The notes under the pieces are model-generated. The model did no database searches, was not told where the DNA came from, and saw nothing but the letters and a program-made list of their open reading frames with translations. The position numbers and the translations under genes are program-made. A DNA stretch of 64,000 nucleotides from the NCBI RefSeq assembly GCF_032884065.1, contig NC_088880.1, positions 26,102,715 through 26,166,714 of the forward strand, in the 5' to 3' direction. This document shows, one piece after another, positions 1-12,032 of this stretch. Position 1 is the first letter of the stretch. The number at the start of each line of letters is the position of its first letter. This stretch comes from Artemia franciscana. Lineage: Eukaryota > Arthropoda > Branchiopoda > Anostraca > Artemiidae.

Positions 1-2
1 CT

Positions 3-1517
3 CTTATTGACCACATCGGTAAAATCCTCGAAAAGCCTAATTCCTGGCAAAACTTAATTTCCATTGACCTTAAGAAAGCCTTTGACCTTGTTAACCACAA
101 TATTTTAATTGAGAAACTAGTAAGCGAGTTCAATATCCATCCCTTACTGGTAAAATTGGTTGCCTCCTTTATAACAAATAGATCACAGGTGGTTAAAAAG
201 GCCCCCTTAAATAGCCTCGCGAAGTAAGTTCCTGACCGTGGGAGATTTGTTGATGACCTAACGATTGTTGAAAGATGCTTCATAAATTTAATAAAGACCC
301 TATGAGTATCCTCAATGAAATTAGAAGTGAGGCTTTGGACTTAGACATGACAGTAAACCCCTCTAAGCCCTTGATAATGCCGCTTTGTTTCCTCAAATCT
401 TCGCCTTGTTTTCTTAAACCTATCCCTCCTAAAATTTATGTGTCCTCGGTTAAATTGCTTGGAGTCACAATTTCTTCAAATTTAAAGTGGGATATCCACG
501 TTAAAGACATCATCCATAAAGTTAATGCGTCTATCACCCTCCTTAAGCTCCTAAATAAATGTGACGTCCCCTCTTCTCACTCCTTAAGGTTGTACACGTG
601 TTTTGTCCGCCCGCATCTTGAATATGCTTGTCCAGTTTGGCACCCTGGCATCTCTCGTGAAGAATCAGACAAAATTGTGTCAATCCAAAAAAGAGCCTTG
701 CGAATAATTTTCAAAGAAGGCAAGGTGACTTACTCTCTGCTCTTAAAAAAAGCTAGTTTGGAAACCCTTGAGCGAAGGAGGTTGTTGTTGTGCCTCCATT
801 TTTCAAAAAATGCAATAACGAACCCTCGGACGGCAAGTATTTTCCCCAAACGTCACTCCCCATCCAGATTACGACAGCCTCGAGCTGTTTCGAGCCCATC
901 CCAGTTTTGTCCCCCATTCGCTGCGTTACTTCTAGATATAAAAAAAACTTGTGTCCCCTTTATCACGGAAAAAATGAATAAAATATCCAACTAGTTTCTC
1001 CTTTTTCTTTTTTTTGGTGAGGTGCTGCCCAGGTCGTTGCATTTATTTGCTTCCCCCCCTGTTTTGGTTTAGGTTTTCTTTTAATTTTTATGGGTTTTTC
1101 GTATGCTTTATGCTTCGTTCTTTTTTTTTGTGCGTTCTTGGACTTCGTTTAGTGCCACTTTTAATTTGTAGATATATATATTTATTTCTTGTTCTTTTCT
1201 GTATTATTTGCTTATTCTGTCCCCTTCCTTTTTTTCTGACTTGTGTTTGTTCAAGTTTAGTTTGACCGGTTTTTTTTCTTTTTAACTTTTTAATTCACTT
1301 TTTATTGACTCATAATTTGATTATTCATTATGATTTTCTTGACTCATGATTTTATTATTCATTGTGAGTTTCATTTTTCGTTGCTATTTTTTCTTTTTTT
1401 TTTTTTTGCTTTGTTAGTGCAACCATGTATTTTGTCGACCCCGAGATCCAAATTCGGCCCTTTGAGGGCTTGTGATAGAGATCTTTTTGGAATAAAAATC
1501 TTATCTTATCTTATAAA
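3..1517 (+). pseudogene. 5'-truncated, decayed non-LTR retrotransposon (LINE) RT and 3' tail
   Basis: Frame 3 from base 3 reads an RT segment with the motif IDLKKAFDLVNHNIL (palm motif A), interrupted by a TAA near 223. A short stretch near 246 reads FVDDLTIVE, a degenerate form of the catalytic YxDD box, but the RT block normally lying between the two is missing, so there is an internal deletion. An open frame at 275-994 (239 codons) continues with the C-terminal LINE region (KLLGVTISSNLKWDIHV, then RPHLEYACPVWHPG), in a different frame from the YxDD box. A T-rich 3' region follows and ends in a short (ATCTT)n tail at about 1499-1514 after AATAAAAATC. Such tails are typical of CR1/L2-type LINEs; the clade is inference. 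The element is dead and runs off the left edge. Confidence 0.8.
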
Positions 1518-2879
1518 ACCCCTGTCGAATTTTGAGGTACACATTTACTTTAAACTTAATCTGCCACGCCCTTCTCGAAACAGTGCATAAACGCAATTCT
1601 AGTTACCTGTCAATAAGCAAAATTTCTTTTGCTTTACTTCGCTACTTAGCCATATATAGATTCAAAGTCCCATGTTGCCTTATGAAACTACAAAATTTTA
1701 GCTGGATCGGAGACAAAACAATTTTAGCCTTCCACCTGATGCAAAATCTAAGTCTGCTTTCTGACCCCCTTGCCCACCCTCTCTAATACACCTCCAAGTT
1801 TTAACTGTGTCTTCCTAGCTGTTCGTGAGATATTGCAGATATGCTATTTTATTAACTTTTATACACAGAGTCTTTTTTTTCACCCTCTGCCCCCTTACTC
1901 AAAATCATAATTTTGGTTTACTCCTCCCCCCAACACTCCATGAAAGTTTCAGCTCAATTTCCATAGCCATTCCTACGATATTGTAGTTAGCACATATTGA
2001 AACCTAGACCTCACAGAACTTCTTCTGATCAATCCAAGTATACGTGTCATTTTGGGAAGATACCCTTGGAAACACGGGAATCTTGGCCTAGCGAACGACC
2101 TCTATGAGTTATGTGTTTACATGTCCGTAAACACATAATTTAGATATATTAGTTCTGGGACTGTGAGGGCTGTGTTGACCCGAGATTTATGCTCAATATG
2201 CCTTTTGACTGTTTCAAACGAAATTTTTAAATTTCGATCAGGCATCATGGGGAGTTACAGGAGTTCCTGGAAGCAAAACAAGGCATGGAGGTGAGTTTTG
2301 CTCCAATCGCTCAATGCCCTTAAGAAGGGCAGCATAACTTTCAAATCACAATCGGGTTAACCCCATTTCAATTTCGTTGTCCTCCAATCACTTAGGGCCC
2401 TTAAAAAGAGCATTAAAACTTTCAATTCAAGATCAGATGAACCCCGTTTCAAGTTTCTACGGTCGCACCTTCTATGCAAAATGTTTAGGAGGTGGGAATA
2501 GACTTTAAAAATAACCATGAATGCAAAACACATGGTTATTATACTAAGCTCTGACTTTAATCTTGACATTCAAAAACTTGTTTTTGAAAAGAGATCGAAT
2601 TTTAAACATAGCTCTAAATTTGTACTGCCACCAACGAATGTTAGCTTCTGACTGAAGCTTGTCAGGTATACGAAAATATTCCTAAGCCAATGACCAAGCA
2701 CAGGCTATAAAAATAATAAAATATACAACAAATAGAGCTTACCTAAAAACAGCTTTCCATTCAGTCCTGAATTCATTTGGTTGTCAGCTTTTTTTCAATT
2801 GAATACGAATGACCATCCATTCCTGAAGCAGAGGACATGCAATACCAGCACATGATACAAAATGCTTGATGCATCACTT
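1518..2879. other. No gene seen; decayed repeat DNA
   Basis: No coding region is supported. Around 2300-2480 two short stretches (CCAATCGCTCAATGCCC and CCAATCACTTAGGGCCC contexts, each followed by AAGGGCA or AGAGCAT-like text and 'ACTTTCAA') match the satellite-like family that fills 35760-38200. The rest is anonymous AT-rich DNA. Confidence 0.4.
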
Positions 2880-2955
2880 CCTTGGTAGTAATATTAGTAA
2901 AGATGGTGGATGCAGGGAAGATATTAAAAGTAGAATATCCAAGGCCCAGGATTTT
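2880..2955 (+). pseudogene. RTE-like LINE fragment, left piece
   Basis: Bases 2883-2950 translate to GSNISKDGGCREDIKSRI followed by SKAQ. This is the segment of an invertebrate RTE-like LINE ORF2 just before the conserved KLKKVWKNRKISL region. The reading stops at 2950 and resumes at 5632 (SKVEKVWKNRKISL-like), so the two are halves of one copy separated by the transposon at 2961-5628. Other copies of the family lie at 29506-30143, 47161-49560 and 54770-56055. Confidence 0.7.
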
Positions 2956-2960
2956 TTTTA

Positions 2961-5628
2961 TAGCGTTGGGCGATAATTTGATTAAACGATATATTGGCAT
3001 ATCGATATTTTTACTTTCAATATTCGATAATCGATATATCGACCTCGATATTTCTGATTAGTTTTTTTTTGCTCAGATTAACTTTACGTTTTGGCAATTT
3101 GTAATTAAAGAATATATTTCACATTTTTTCCAAATTTTGAATAAAATACAAAAAACTTATATTACATGAACGAACATTGCGAAAACCATGATTTGGAATT
3201 ACTCGAGCTCAGGGTAAAGAAAAATAAGCTACTGGCTAGTTTTGGCTATTCAAATCGGCAAAATGTCAATATTTTTGCCTGAGCATTGGTTCAGCCTCTA
3301 AATGATTAAATTAAAAATCGTTTTATTTTAACTGAAAGTAAGGAGCAATACTAAAACTTAAAAGAACAGAATTTTTTTCCGTTTATAAGGTTGACAACCT
3401 CTAGTCAATACCTTACTTTTCACGCCAGAGTTTCTTTTTGTATATTTAACAATGTCCTTGCTCTAATTAGACAGCTTTTGTGTTTCAGGAGTTGTTTTTA
3501 AACAATTGGGACAAAAAGTTAAAATTAGCGTAAAGAGCGAGGTATTGAAAAGGGGGATTTGGCCTCATATACGGAATAATTTCTCTTCGTTTTAAATTTT
3601 AGTATTGTTCCGTATTTTTAGTTGAAAAAATTAGTTTTTTTAATTTAATTTCTGATTTTTTTTTAAATAATGCCGGAAAAGCCGCCTTTTTGCTTCATGG
3701 GAAATCCCCCCCAAAAAATTCCTCCTTGGAAAGGTGCCCCCGCGTAAGATTTCCCATCCCCAGACAATTCCATCCCTGCTGAAAATTCCCCCCAAAAAAC
3801 TTCTTATTTTTGAAATATATTAAAAAACAAAATGTTTTAAAAATATATATATATTTTTAAGCCAATTTTCGTTTGAAAAAAGACTAGTTTTTCTTTAGAT
3901 TTTTTCCCCTCCCAATGTCTCAATGGAAAGTTTTTTCACATGAAATTCCCTCATGAAAAATCTCATCTGCAGAAAATCCCCCCACGGAAAAATCCCCCAG
4001 ACAATCATAACTCTTTTGAAAATCTTCCCTGAAAATCTCCACACGTAAAATTGAATTGGCAAGGTGATATTAAATCAACTAAAAGGAATTTGGTATAAAA
4101 ATTCTGGTAGATTCCCCCGTCGCCGTTAATAGCTTCCCTTTGAAAGTTCTTTCCTAGAAACTTTCCTCACCACGGAAAACTCTTCCCGTGAAAAATCCCC
4201 AATATAAAATCCACTCTCCCCAAAAAAAGTCTGTTTGCATCCCAATAACAAATACTATATGTAAACACTAGACAAATTTAATAGCTTAGAGCCCCTTTTC
4301 ACTAGGGACTTTCAGGGCCGTGTCATCCCCAGAGGCTTTATACTAGACCTTTTATCTATGCTGATCAAAATGGCTATCTCAAAATTTTGATCGGATGACT
4401 TTGGGGGGAAAGTAGCTTGGGAGGGAGGTGGAGTCTAGTTGCCCTCTCATTGTTTTGGTCAAGAAACGGAATACTAGAACTGTAATATCCGTTCGAACAA
4501 GCCATCTCCCGATCTTATACGATCACCTTGGCAACGAAAAAACACTGTGATCTTTCTTCTGGCAAAAATTACAAAATTTCTCATTTTTGTAGATGGAAGC
4601 TAGAAAACCTTACAGTATGTTTCTGTGATATGCCGAATCTGATGGTGTGATTTTTATTAAGATGAATTGGCTTTTTAGGGGCGTTGCTGCCTTTTCTAAA
4701 AAATCACACAAATTTTCTCAGGCTCGTAGCTTCTGATGGGTATATAAAACTTGACGAATTTTATATATCTGGAGCCGGCATGAAAAGCCAATTCATATTA
4801 TGTACATATTGTCATAAAAATTCTATTTTTTACAGTTTCGGTTGCTCTCTGGCCGAATCATTCCTTACGTTTTTTACCACAAGCTATTGACTATTAACTA
4901 ATCATGCTTGGAAGTTACTCTTAGAAAGGATATTGGTGGCAGCCAGGGATATTAATTTTATGACAGCTTCGTATAGGTATTTCTTAGGCTTTCATATTAC
5001 AAGACTTCCATGACTTGAGTTGATCAGTTTTTCTTGGAACTAAGGACTCCCTACTAAAAATCTAGAGAGCCGTGACGGATAGAGCTGCTGACGAAGCTTG
5101 TTTGTCACGGGATTTTCGCGACACTTGCATCTACCAATACAGATTTCAGAAAGGCCCAATCCATGTCTCTTGCTAGGTTACTCTCAACATACAGAAGAGG
5201 CAATATACAATATCTAGAAACGCGGATTGAGGCATGTGGTATTTTTGACGGTGAGACCTGAACAAGGCCTACAAGCTTAGGAGGTATTTTATCTAGCCAA
5301 GGCTTTTGGAGATTCTCAGCAACATTTGAGAGCCCACCCTCGCTAAACGTTATTTGAGAACAGGCCTTTGTCAACTTATGAATACAGCTGTGCATGCTGG
5401 GTATCAGCATATGCGAGTCAGTATATGATTAGATTGTTCTTCTTCTCTGCCATTTGCAAAACAATTTTTTATATTGGATCTTCTCTGCTGGATGTTCACT
5501 GGTAGATAAGAGAAAAAGCCAAAATAATGTCATTTTCAATATCTATATTTGTGTTTCTATATTCGATATTGATATTTGGTACGATATATCGATATATCAA
5601 TATCGATATCTAATATCGCCCAGCAATA
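2961..5628. mobile_element. 2.67-kb non-autonomous DNA transposon with GTTGGGCGATA-type ends
   Basis: The left end reads TAGCGTTGGGCGATAATTTG and the reverse complement of the right end reads TATTGCTGGGCGATATTAGA: imperfect inverted termini sharing TGGGCGATA. Both subterminal regions are rich in TATCGATA-like words (2985-3050 and 5575-5615). The element sits in a T-run inside an RTE-like LINE (right flank CTTTTTCAAAG), so target duplications are blurred. TGGGCGATA ends resemble some hAT elements; superfamily assignment is inference. The interior has no transposase. It contains a foldback segment (3330-3630), poor-quality CCCC/AAAA text, a satellite-family fragment near 4310-4520 and a segment (4570-4890) related to 30885-31165. 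Confidence 0.65.
3330..3632. repeat. Inverted-repeat (foldback) segment inside the DNA transposon
   Basis: The text AACTGAAAGTAAGGAGCAAT near 3339 is mirrored near 3595-3630 (ATTGTTCCGTATTTTTAGTT). Between them 'CTTAAAAGAACAG' is mirrored by 'TCTTCGTTTTAAATTTTAG', and GCGTAAAGAGCGAGG marks the inner right arm. The same family forms a much better preserved inverted repeat at 30673-30881. Confidence 0.6.
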
Positions 5629-6158
5629 GCTTTTTCAAAGTTGAAAAAGTTTGGAAGAATAGGAAGATAAGTCTGGAAACCAATATTAGATAACTGGAAG
5701 CTCATGTATGTAAGTCATGTATGGTTCTGAAACGTGGGCGCTCCGAAACACGGAGGAGGATTTGCTAGATGTTTTCGAAAGGAGTTGTCCACGGATTATT
5801 TTGGGTTATGGGCACCCATCTGATGACTGTATTTCTAACAGAGAGCTGCATGAAAAATGTGGTTCTATCTCGCTTTCTAGGGCTACAATAAGAAAAACGT
5901 TGGGATGACTAGGACAAGTTCTGCGAAAGAAGGATGAAGATTGCCAAAGATCGTCCTTCTCGGCCAATCATTTAGGGCCAAGGGAAAAACAGGTAGTCCC
6001 CGAGCGGAGTTGGAAGAGATTGTAAGGAAGGAATTGATATAAATTTGAACTTTTTGGGAGAGAGGCTTTGAATAGATTGGGATAGAAGAGGGGTGTGTGC
6101 AGCTGTGTTTGCCTCAAGTGATTTGGTGCTGCAGAAAGATGTTAGTAGTAGTAGTAGA
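5629..6158 (+). pseudogene. RTE-like LINE, right piece with (TAG)n 3' tail
   Basis: Continues the copy broken at 2955. It reads the KVEKVWKNRKISLETNIR region, then an open stretch 5717-5908 beginning MYGSETWALRNTEEDLLDVF with KCGSISLSRA at its end. Further decayed C-terminal text follows (GGATGACTAGGACAAGTTCTG, the usual 'RWLGHVLRMK' block, with a stop). The 3' end is (TAGTAG)n at 6143-6158, the same tail type as the copy ending at 47161. Frameshifts and stops make it non-functional. Confidence 0.75.
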
Positions 6159-6611
6159 TTTATGGTGCATTCTGTGTATTGAGACTCTTAATTTATCATT
6201 CAGTGTGACAAAGGTGGTCTACTAGTATCGAGGCACACAAGTATTTAAAAAAAGGACACAAAAGTATCGCTATTTTGCACCAGTGCACTTGTCAATGTCA
6301 ATGTGCATGCTCATGTATAGCAGATACTATAAACAGCACCAGAAGTGCAAAAGATGAACCAGAGGGACTGTGAAATGGGCTTTGATTGGACGTAAAGGAT
6401 CGCACGACATCCCTTTCAGCTAATCAGAGCCATTTGCCAGTGACAGAAAGTAATCGGAATTTTACAACCCTTTTGGCTTGAATTTGGTACTTCTGGTCAA
6501 GACAATATCCATTTTTTTCCGAGGGGGGATAGGGTTCAAAAACAAAATTAAAAAACGTATCAAAATTTGTTTTGTTGAAAAATTTGTCAAAATTTGAGTT
6601 GGACAAAACTT

Positions 6612-7016
6612 TTGGGGGGTAGAGATTCAAATCCCCTACCCCTCAGGATACGGCCTTTTTCCTTGTGCAGCTTTTAATACAAGCCATGCAGGTACATGCG
6701 AACTGACAGTAAGCAAACACACTGATCCAGAATAGTGATTCTTGGGTGTTACGCAAATGAGGCTTGCGAACCACGTTCGGAATTTGTATCGGCTAGTTGC
6801 AAATCATTTATTAATCATTAATAATTAATCATTTATCTTTTGGGGGGTAGAGATTCAAATCCCCTACCCCTCAGTACCCTCAATACCCCCTCAATACCAG
6901 TCATGCATGTGCATGCGAACTGACAGTGCCCAAGCACACTGGTCCAAAATAGTGATTCTTGGGTGTTACGCAAATGAGGCTTGCGAACCATGATCGGAAT
7001 TTATATTGGCTAGTTG
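6612..7016. repeat. Tandem duplication, about 227 bp period
   Basis: The block beginning TTTGGGGGGTAGAGATTCAA occurs at 6610 and again at 6838. Both copies are followed by GCATGCGAACTGACAGT-type text, GTGATTCTTGGGTGTTACGC and GGCTTGCGAACCA. Within each unit GGGGTAG and CTACCCC flank a short loop. No coding content. Confidence 0.75.
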
Positions 7017-8165
7017 CAAATCAATTATTACCAATCAAAGGTTAATAATTCTAAAATTAAAATGGAATTGTTTACTCTTAATGCAAAACCTTTTTCCTTC
7101 AGCTTTTTCAGCTGCAGGAAAACTTTGCATCATAGTCTTCTGATTTCTTTCTTTTAATTAAGATTCAAAGGAACACCAATTATTTTATGATATCCTATTA
7201 GTCCTGCAATATTTTTTTTTTTTAGTGTAAAACGGCTATATAAATCCTATAACTATACCCCAAGAGAGCCTTTAAATTAGAAGGAGTTTTGAATTACGGA
7301 AACGATTATTACTGCTCTGTTATTTCAAAATGACTCTAAAAAATCTCCAATAAAGAAGTTTTTATGGCATGGAAGGTTGCAACTGCAAAGGCTGAATGTG
7401 AATAATGTATCCTGTTGGATTTATTAATGTAAGTTTCCGAGTTACGGTTCGAGCAATAGCGTTGACTAAGTAAACAGTAAGCAATCTCCAATCTTTTAGA
7501 CCTTATTGCACAGAACGGATAGTTGTGGGAAATTTATAGATTGTTCTTTTGATCACAATCAAAAGTTTACTGGTATTTTACGGGTGAAAAACGACTTAAA
7601 GGCAACCAGCCGGACTTTGCACCCCCACATGGCATCAGATCAAGACCTCAAGACAGCCATTTACATCAGAACGTTGACATGTGAAAAATATATATTTCCG
7701 GATAATGTAGCTCGAATGTAGATAATGTAGCTATGTAGCTCTCGGGTTAAGATACCAAAATTTTCAAACCTCTGATTTGAAACATGGCTTCATAAAGACA
7801 TTTTAGCAAAATAGTGGACATATTAGACTGTGTTCACATCAGGATCTTGCACATATTTTGGTTTTCATAATTACAGGGCTCTGGCGAAGGAGCCCCCCCC
7901 CCTACATATCCCTAAGATTAAATTCATAAATAGGTATGTTGGACCCAGATGTATTTTCAGGGTAGACAGAGAGACACTTGCCCCGAGCGCAGAAATTTTA
8001 GGAGCACCAAATTTAAAATAAATTATACAATTGTTATAATCATGGTCTAATGTTATTTTACTTAAAATAAAGTAGAGGGCTCACTTGGCAATAAGTACAA
8101 GCAAATTGAATCCAAAATTTTAATTTTTCCATGTCTTCATTATCATTTCTTGAAAATAAAAGTAA
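7017..8165. other. No gene seen
   Basis: AT-rich DNA with short unrelated open frames. No splice-bounded or conserved protein segment and no clear repeat is recognised. Confidence 0.4.
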
Positions 8166-8169
8166 GTAG

Positions 8170-8699
<530 letters not shown>

Positions 8700-8759
8700 G
8701 CTGTCTGTGTGTGGATCTGTGGATGGATCAGGTGACGTCACCTGAAAAAACTGGATCAG

Positions 8760-9418
8760 GTGACAAAACTGAAAACTGAAAAAACTAAAAAAAGGCAAAA
8801 ACTACAAAAAAAAACTAAAAACTAATAAAAAAAATAAAAAAGCTAAAAAACTAAAAAAACTAAAAAAAGGCAAAAACTACAAAAAAACTAAAAACTAATA
8901 AAAAAGCTAAAAAACTAAAAAAACTAAAAAAAGGCAAAAACTACAAAAAAAACTAAAAACTAATAAAAAAAATAAAAAAGCTAAAAAACTAAAAAAACTA
9001 AAAAAACTAAAAAAGGTAAAAAACTAAAAAAACTAAAAACTAAAAAAAACTAATAAAAAGGAAAAAACTGAAAAATAAGCTAAAATAAAGGTAAAAACCA
9101 ATAAAAAACTAAAAAAAAACTGAAAAAACTAAAAAAAGGCAAAAACTACAAAAAAAACTAAAAACTAATAAAAAAAGTAAAAAAGCTAAAAAACTAAAAA
9201 AACTAAAAAAACTAAAAAAAGGTAAAAAACTAAAAAAATAAAAAATAAAAAAAAATAAAAAAAGGAAAAAACTGAAAAATAAGCTAAAATAAAGGTAAAA
9301 ACCAATAAAAAACTAAAAAGAAAAAAAGGAAAAAACTAAAAAAATTTTCATCTAAAAAACTAAAAAAAAACTAAAAAATGTAAAAACTAAAAGAACTAAA
9401 AAAGAAAAAAATAAATGA
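8760..9418. repeat. A-rich CTAAAAA repeat tract, unit 1
   Basis: Almost entirely variations of CTAAAAAACTAAAAAAAGGC and AAAACTACAAAAAAAACT. It has the look of an expanded poly(A)-like tail rather than coding DNA. It is the first half of a direct duplication: text from roughly 8810-9520 recurs at about 9530-10232, offset 712 bp (CGACACTCAAAGAGAAAGCG at 9419 and 10131). Confidence 0.85.
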
Positions 9419-10390
9419 CGACACTCAAAGAGAAAGCGACCAGGACAAAAGGAATGTTCGATTAGCAATCAACAAAGCACCGGGACACAGGGAGTATAAA
9501 TGACGACCAGGACATAAGTAAAAAAAAAAAACTAACAAAACTAAAAAGAAGGTAAAAACTACAAAAAAACTAAAAAGAAAAAAAACTAAAAAAAGGCAAA
9601 AACTACAAAAAAAACTAAAAACTAATAAAAAAGCTAAAAAACTTAAAAAACTAAAAAAGGCAAAAACTACAAAAAAAACTAAAAACTAATAAAAAAAATA
9701 AAAAAGCTAAAAAACTAAAAAAACTAAAAAAACTAAAAAAAGGTAAAAAACTAAAAAAACTAAAAACTAAAAAAAAGGAAAAAACTGAAAAATAAGCTAA
9801 AATAAAGGTAAAAACCAATAAAAAATTAAAAAAAAAACTGAAAAAACTAAAAAAAGGCAAAAACTACAAAAAAAACTAAAAACTAATAAAAAAAGTAAAA
9901 AACTAAAAAAACTAAAAAAACTAAAAAAAGGTAAAAAACTAAAAAAAATAAAAAATAAAAAAAAACTAAAAAAAAGGAAAAAACTGAAAAATAAGCTAAA
10001 ATAAAGGTAAAAACCAATAAAAAACTAAAAAGAAAAAAAGGAAAAAAGTAAAAAAAATTTTCATCTAAAAAACTAAAAAAAACTAAAAAAGGTAAAAACT
10101 AAAAGAACTAAAAAAGAAAAAAATAAATGACGACACTCAAAGAGAAAGCGACCAGGACAAAAGGAATGTTCGATTAGCAATCAACAAAGCACCGGGACAC
10201 AGGGAGTATAAATGACGACCAGGACATAAGTAAAAAAAAAACTAACAAAACTAAAAAGAAGGTAAAAACTACAAAAAAAAAGAAAAAAAACTAAAAACTA
10301 ATAAAAAAACTAAAAAATCTAAAAATCTAAATAAACTAAAAAAGAAAAAAAAAGGAAAAAAATAAAGGAGAAAAACAAAACTAAAAAACG
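9419..10390. repeat. Second copy of the 712-bp A-rich unit with short Helitron insert text
   Basis: Begins with a 100-bp island (GACACTCAAAGAGAAAGCGA ... ATTAGCAATCAACAAAGC ... GACGACCAGGACATAAG), then A-rich text. The island recurs at 10131-10230 nearly unchanged. The island words ATTAGCAATCAACAAAGC are a scrap of the Helitron helicase motif (normally LAITINKAQGQS). Confidence 0.8.
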
Positions 10391-10567
10391 AATGTATATA
10401 CAGACCGGGACACCGGGATACAAATGACGACCGGGACACAGGGAATATAAATGACGACCGGGACACAGGGAATATAAATGACGACCGGGACACAGGGACA
10501 CAACTACAACGGGGACACCGGGGGAAACAGGGGGATATAAATGACGACCGGGACACCGGGACAGGGA
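10391..10567. repeat. 27-bp minisatellite, GACGACCGGGACACAGGG type
   Basis: The unit ATGACGACCGGGACACAGGG followed by AATATAA repeats at 10424, 10451 and 10478, with diverged flanking units (CCGGGACACCGGG) to 10567. The same unit recurs at 12500-12690 in Helitron copy B, showing that it belongs to this Helitron family. Confidence 0.85.
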
Positions 10568-10764
10568 ATGGTCGATTAGCAATCACCATCAACAAAGCTC
10601 AAGGGCAATCATTAGAATCATGAGGTATAGATCTGAATACAGATTGTTTTCCCATGGACCATTATATGTTGCATGTTCAAGAGTCGGTAAACCTGACAAT
10701 CTATTTATATGCAAAGACAATGGGACAGCAAAGAATGTTGTATATTCGCAAGTTTTACGTAGTT
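10568..10764 (+). pseudogene. Helitron helicase C-terminal relic
   Basis: Reads an AITINKAQGQSLES-like stretch, a stop, GIDLNTDCF and, after a frame change, the equivalents of [13 protein letters not shown] and NVVY. These are the last motifs of the Pif1-type helicase of Helitrons, as preserved better at 15726-15923. A frameshift near 10650 and the stop make it dead. It stops at TACGTAGTTAA, just before an (AT)n tract. Confidence 0.85.
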
Positions 10765-10770
10765 AAAACC

Positions 10771-10900
<130 letters not shown>

Positions 10901-11051
10901 ATATTCACAGGTGGGACATAGGGACACAACTACAATGGCGCGTAACTATTATGGCGCGTAACGGTTCACAGGTGGGACATAGGGACACAACTACAATGGC
11001 GCGTAACTAATATGGCGCGTAACGACTTACGCGCGCGGGGGGGCTTGGGGG

Positions 11052-11078
11052 GGGGCGCGAAGCGCCTCCACCAACTAG
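11052..11078 (+). terminator. Helitron 3' terminus 1 (hairpin + CTAG)
   Basis: GGGGCGC-GAA-GCGCCTCC forms a 7-bp stem (one G-T pair), followed six bases later by CTAG at 11075-11078. This is the form found at the end of copy B (12851-12880). Here a second hairpin plus CTAG follows immediately, so this one looks bypassed. Confidence 0.7.
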
Positions 11079-11080
11079 GT

Positions 11081-11286
<206 letters not shown>

Positions 11287-11402
11287 TCTATATCTATATA
11301 AATAAAATCAAGTTGTCTGTGTATCTGTCGAGTGACGTCACTGTCCGCATATGACGTCTGAATTATTTCATCACATACCAATTCAAAAACGAATGTAATC
11401 AA

Positions 11403-11500
11403 GCCGAAGTAGCTCAGTTATATAACTACCTGTGTTGGCGCAGTGGGTTTGACCTTAGCGTGGTAATACGGGACCCAGAGATCGAACCATGCTGCAGGAA
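11403..11500 (+). ncRNA. tRNA-like segment 1 (degenerate)
   Basis: GCCGAAGTAGCTCAGT opens like the third segment, then a second A-box-like text (TTGGCGCAGTGGG) and a B-box-like text (AGATCGAACCA, 11479) follow. It looks like two tRNA-like heads run together and is unlikely to fold as one tRNA. Confidence 0.4.
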
Positions 11501-11570
11501 TGCACTACAGGGTCGACGCAGGGACCTTAGTAGTCAAGAAGCGTCGTTAATCCGATACAAATACAAATTC

Positions 11571-11639
11571 AGTAGCTCAGTTGGTAAAGCGTTATGTTCT
11601 AGGTCCGAGAGGTTCCAGGTTCGAACCTTGGCTTTAGCA
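11571..11639 (+). ncRNA. tRNA-like segment 2 with A and B boxes
   Basis: TAGCTCAGTTGG (11573-11584) is a perfect match to the pol III A box and GGTTCGAACCT (11618-11628) to the B box. The T arm CCAGG-TTCGAAC-CTTGG pairs in full with one G-T. It is followed by CATTAATACAAAAGAAG and a long A-rich tract, the layout of a tRNA-derived SINE with an expanded tail. The 5' acceptor side is missing here compared with the copy at 11952. Confidence 0.55.
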
Positions 11640-11940
11640 TTAATACAAAAGAAGAAAAAAATCTAAAAAAGATAAAAACTGCTAAAAAGAAAATACTAGA
11701 AAAAAACTAAAAAACTAAAAAAACTAAAAAGAGGGTAAAAACTAAAAACTAAAAAAGTAAAAAGAAACGCAAAAAAAGGTAAAAACTACAAAAAAAACTA
11801 AAAAGAAAAAAAAAACTAAAAACTAATAAAAAACTAAAAAAAAACTAATTACTGAAAAAGAAAAAAAAAACTAAAAAAAGGAAAAAAAACTGACAAATAA
11901 AGGAGAAAAAGAAAACTAAAAAAAAAATAAAAAAAAGGTA
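11640..11940. repeat. A-rich tract after tRNA-like segment 2
   Basis: CTAAAAAACTAAAAAAACTA-type text of about 300 bp directly after the tRNA-like head. It is compatible with expansion of a SINE A-tail. Confidence 0.75.
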
Positions 11941-11951
11941 AATGTATTCAA

Positions 11952-12032
11952 GCCGAAGTAGGTGAGTCGGTAAAGCGTTATGTTCCAGGTTGTAGGTCCG
12001 AGAGGTTCCAGGTTCGAGCCTTGGCTTTAGCA
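11952..12032 (+). ncRNA. tRNA-like segment 3, most complete (81 nt)
   Basis: 5' GCCGAAG can pair with 3' CTTTAGC at six of seven positions (one C-A mismatch, one G-T pair), followed by A. A box TAGGTGAGTCGG and B box GGTTCGAGCCT are present, and the T arm CCAGG/CTTGG is intact. The anticodon arm is not convincing and the stretch before the T arm (GTCCGAGAGG) is long, as in class II tRNAs. It is best called a tRNA-derived sequence, not a working tRNA gene. An A-rich tract follows to 12470. Confidence 0.5.

Noticed and set aside
1014..1786. Plus ORFs of Phe/Leu/Cys-rich composition
   Set aside because: T-rich 3' UTR of the LINE and following AT-rich DNA.
9651..10595. Minus-strand Phe/Ser-rich and 'CPGRHLYS' repeat ORFs
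   Set aside because: Antisense reading of the A-rich tract and the 27-bp minisatellite; no start context or conservation.
11952..12032. A functional tRNA gene
   Set aside because: A and B boxes and the T arm are good, but the acceptor stem has a mismatch and the anticodon arm does not fold in the expected place.
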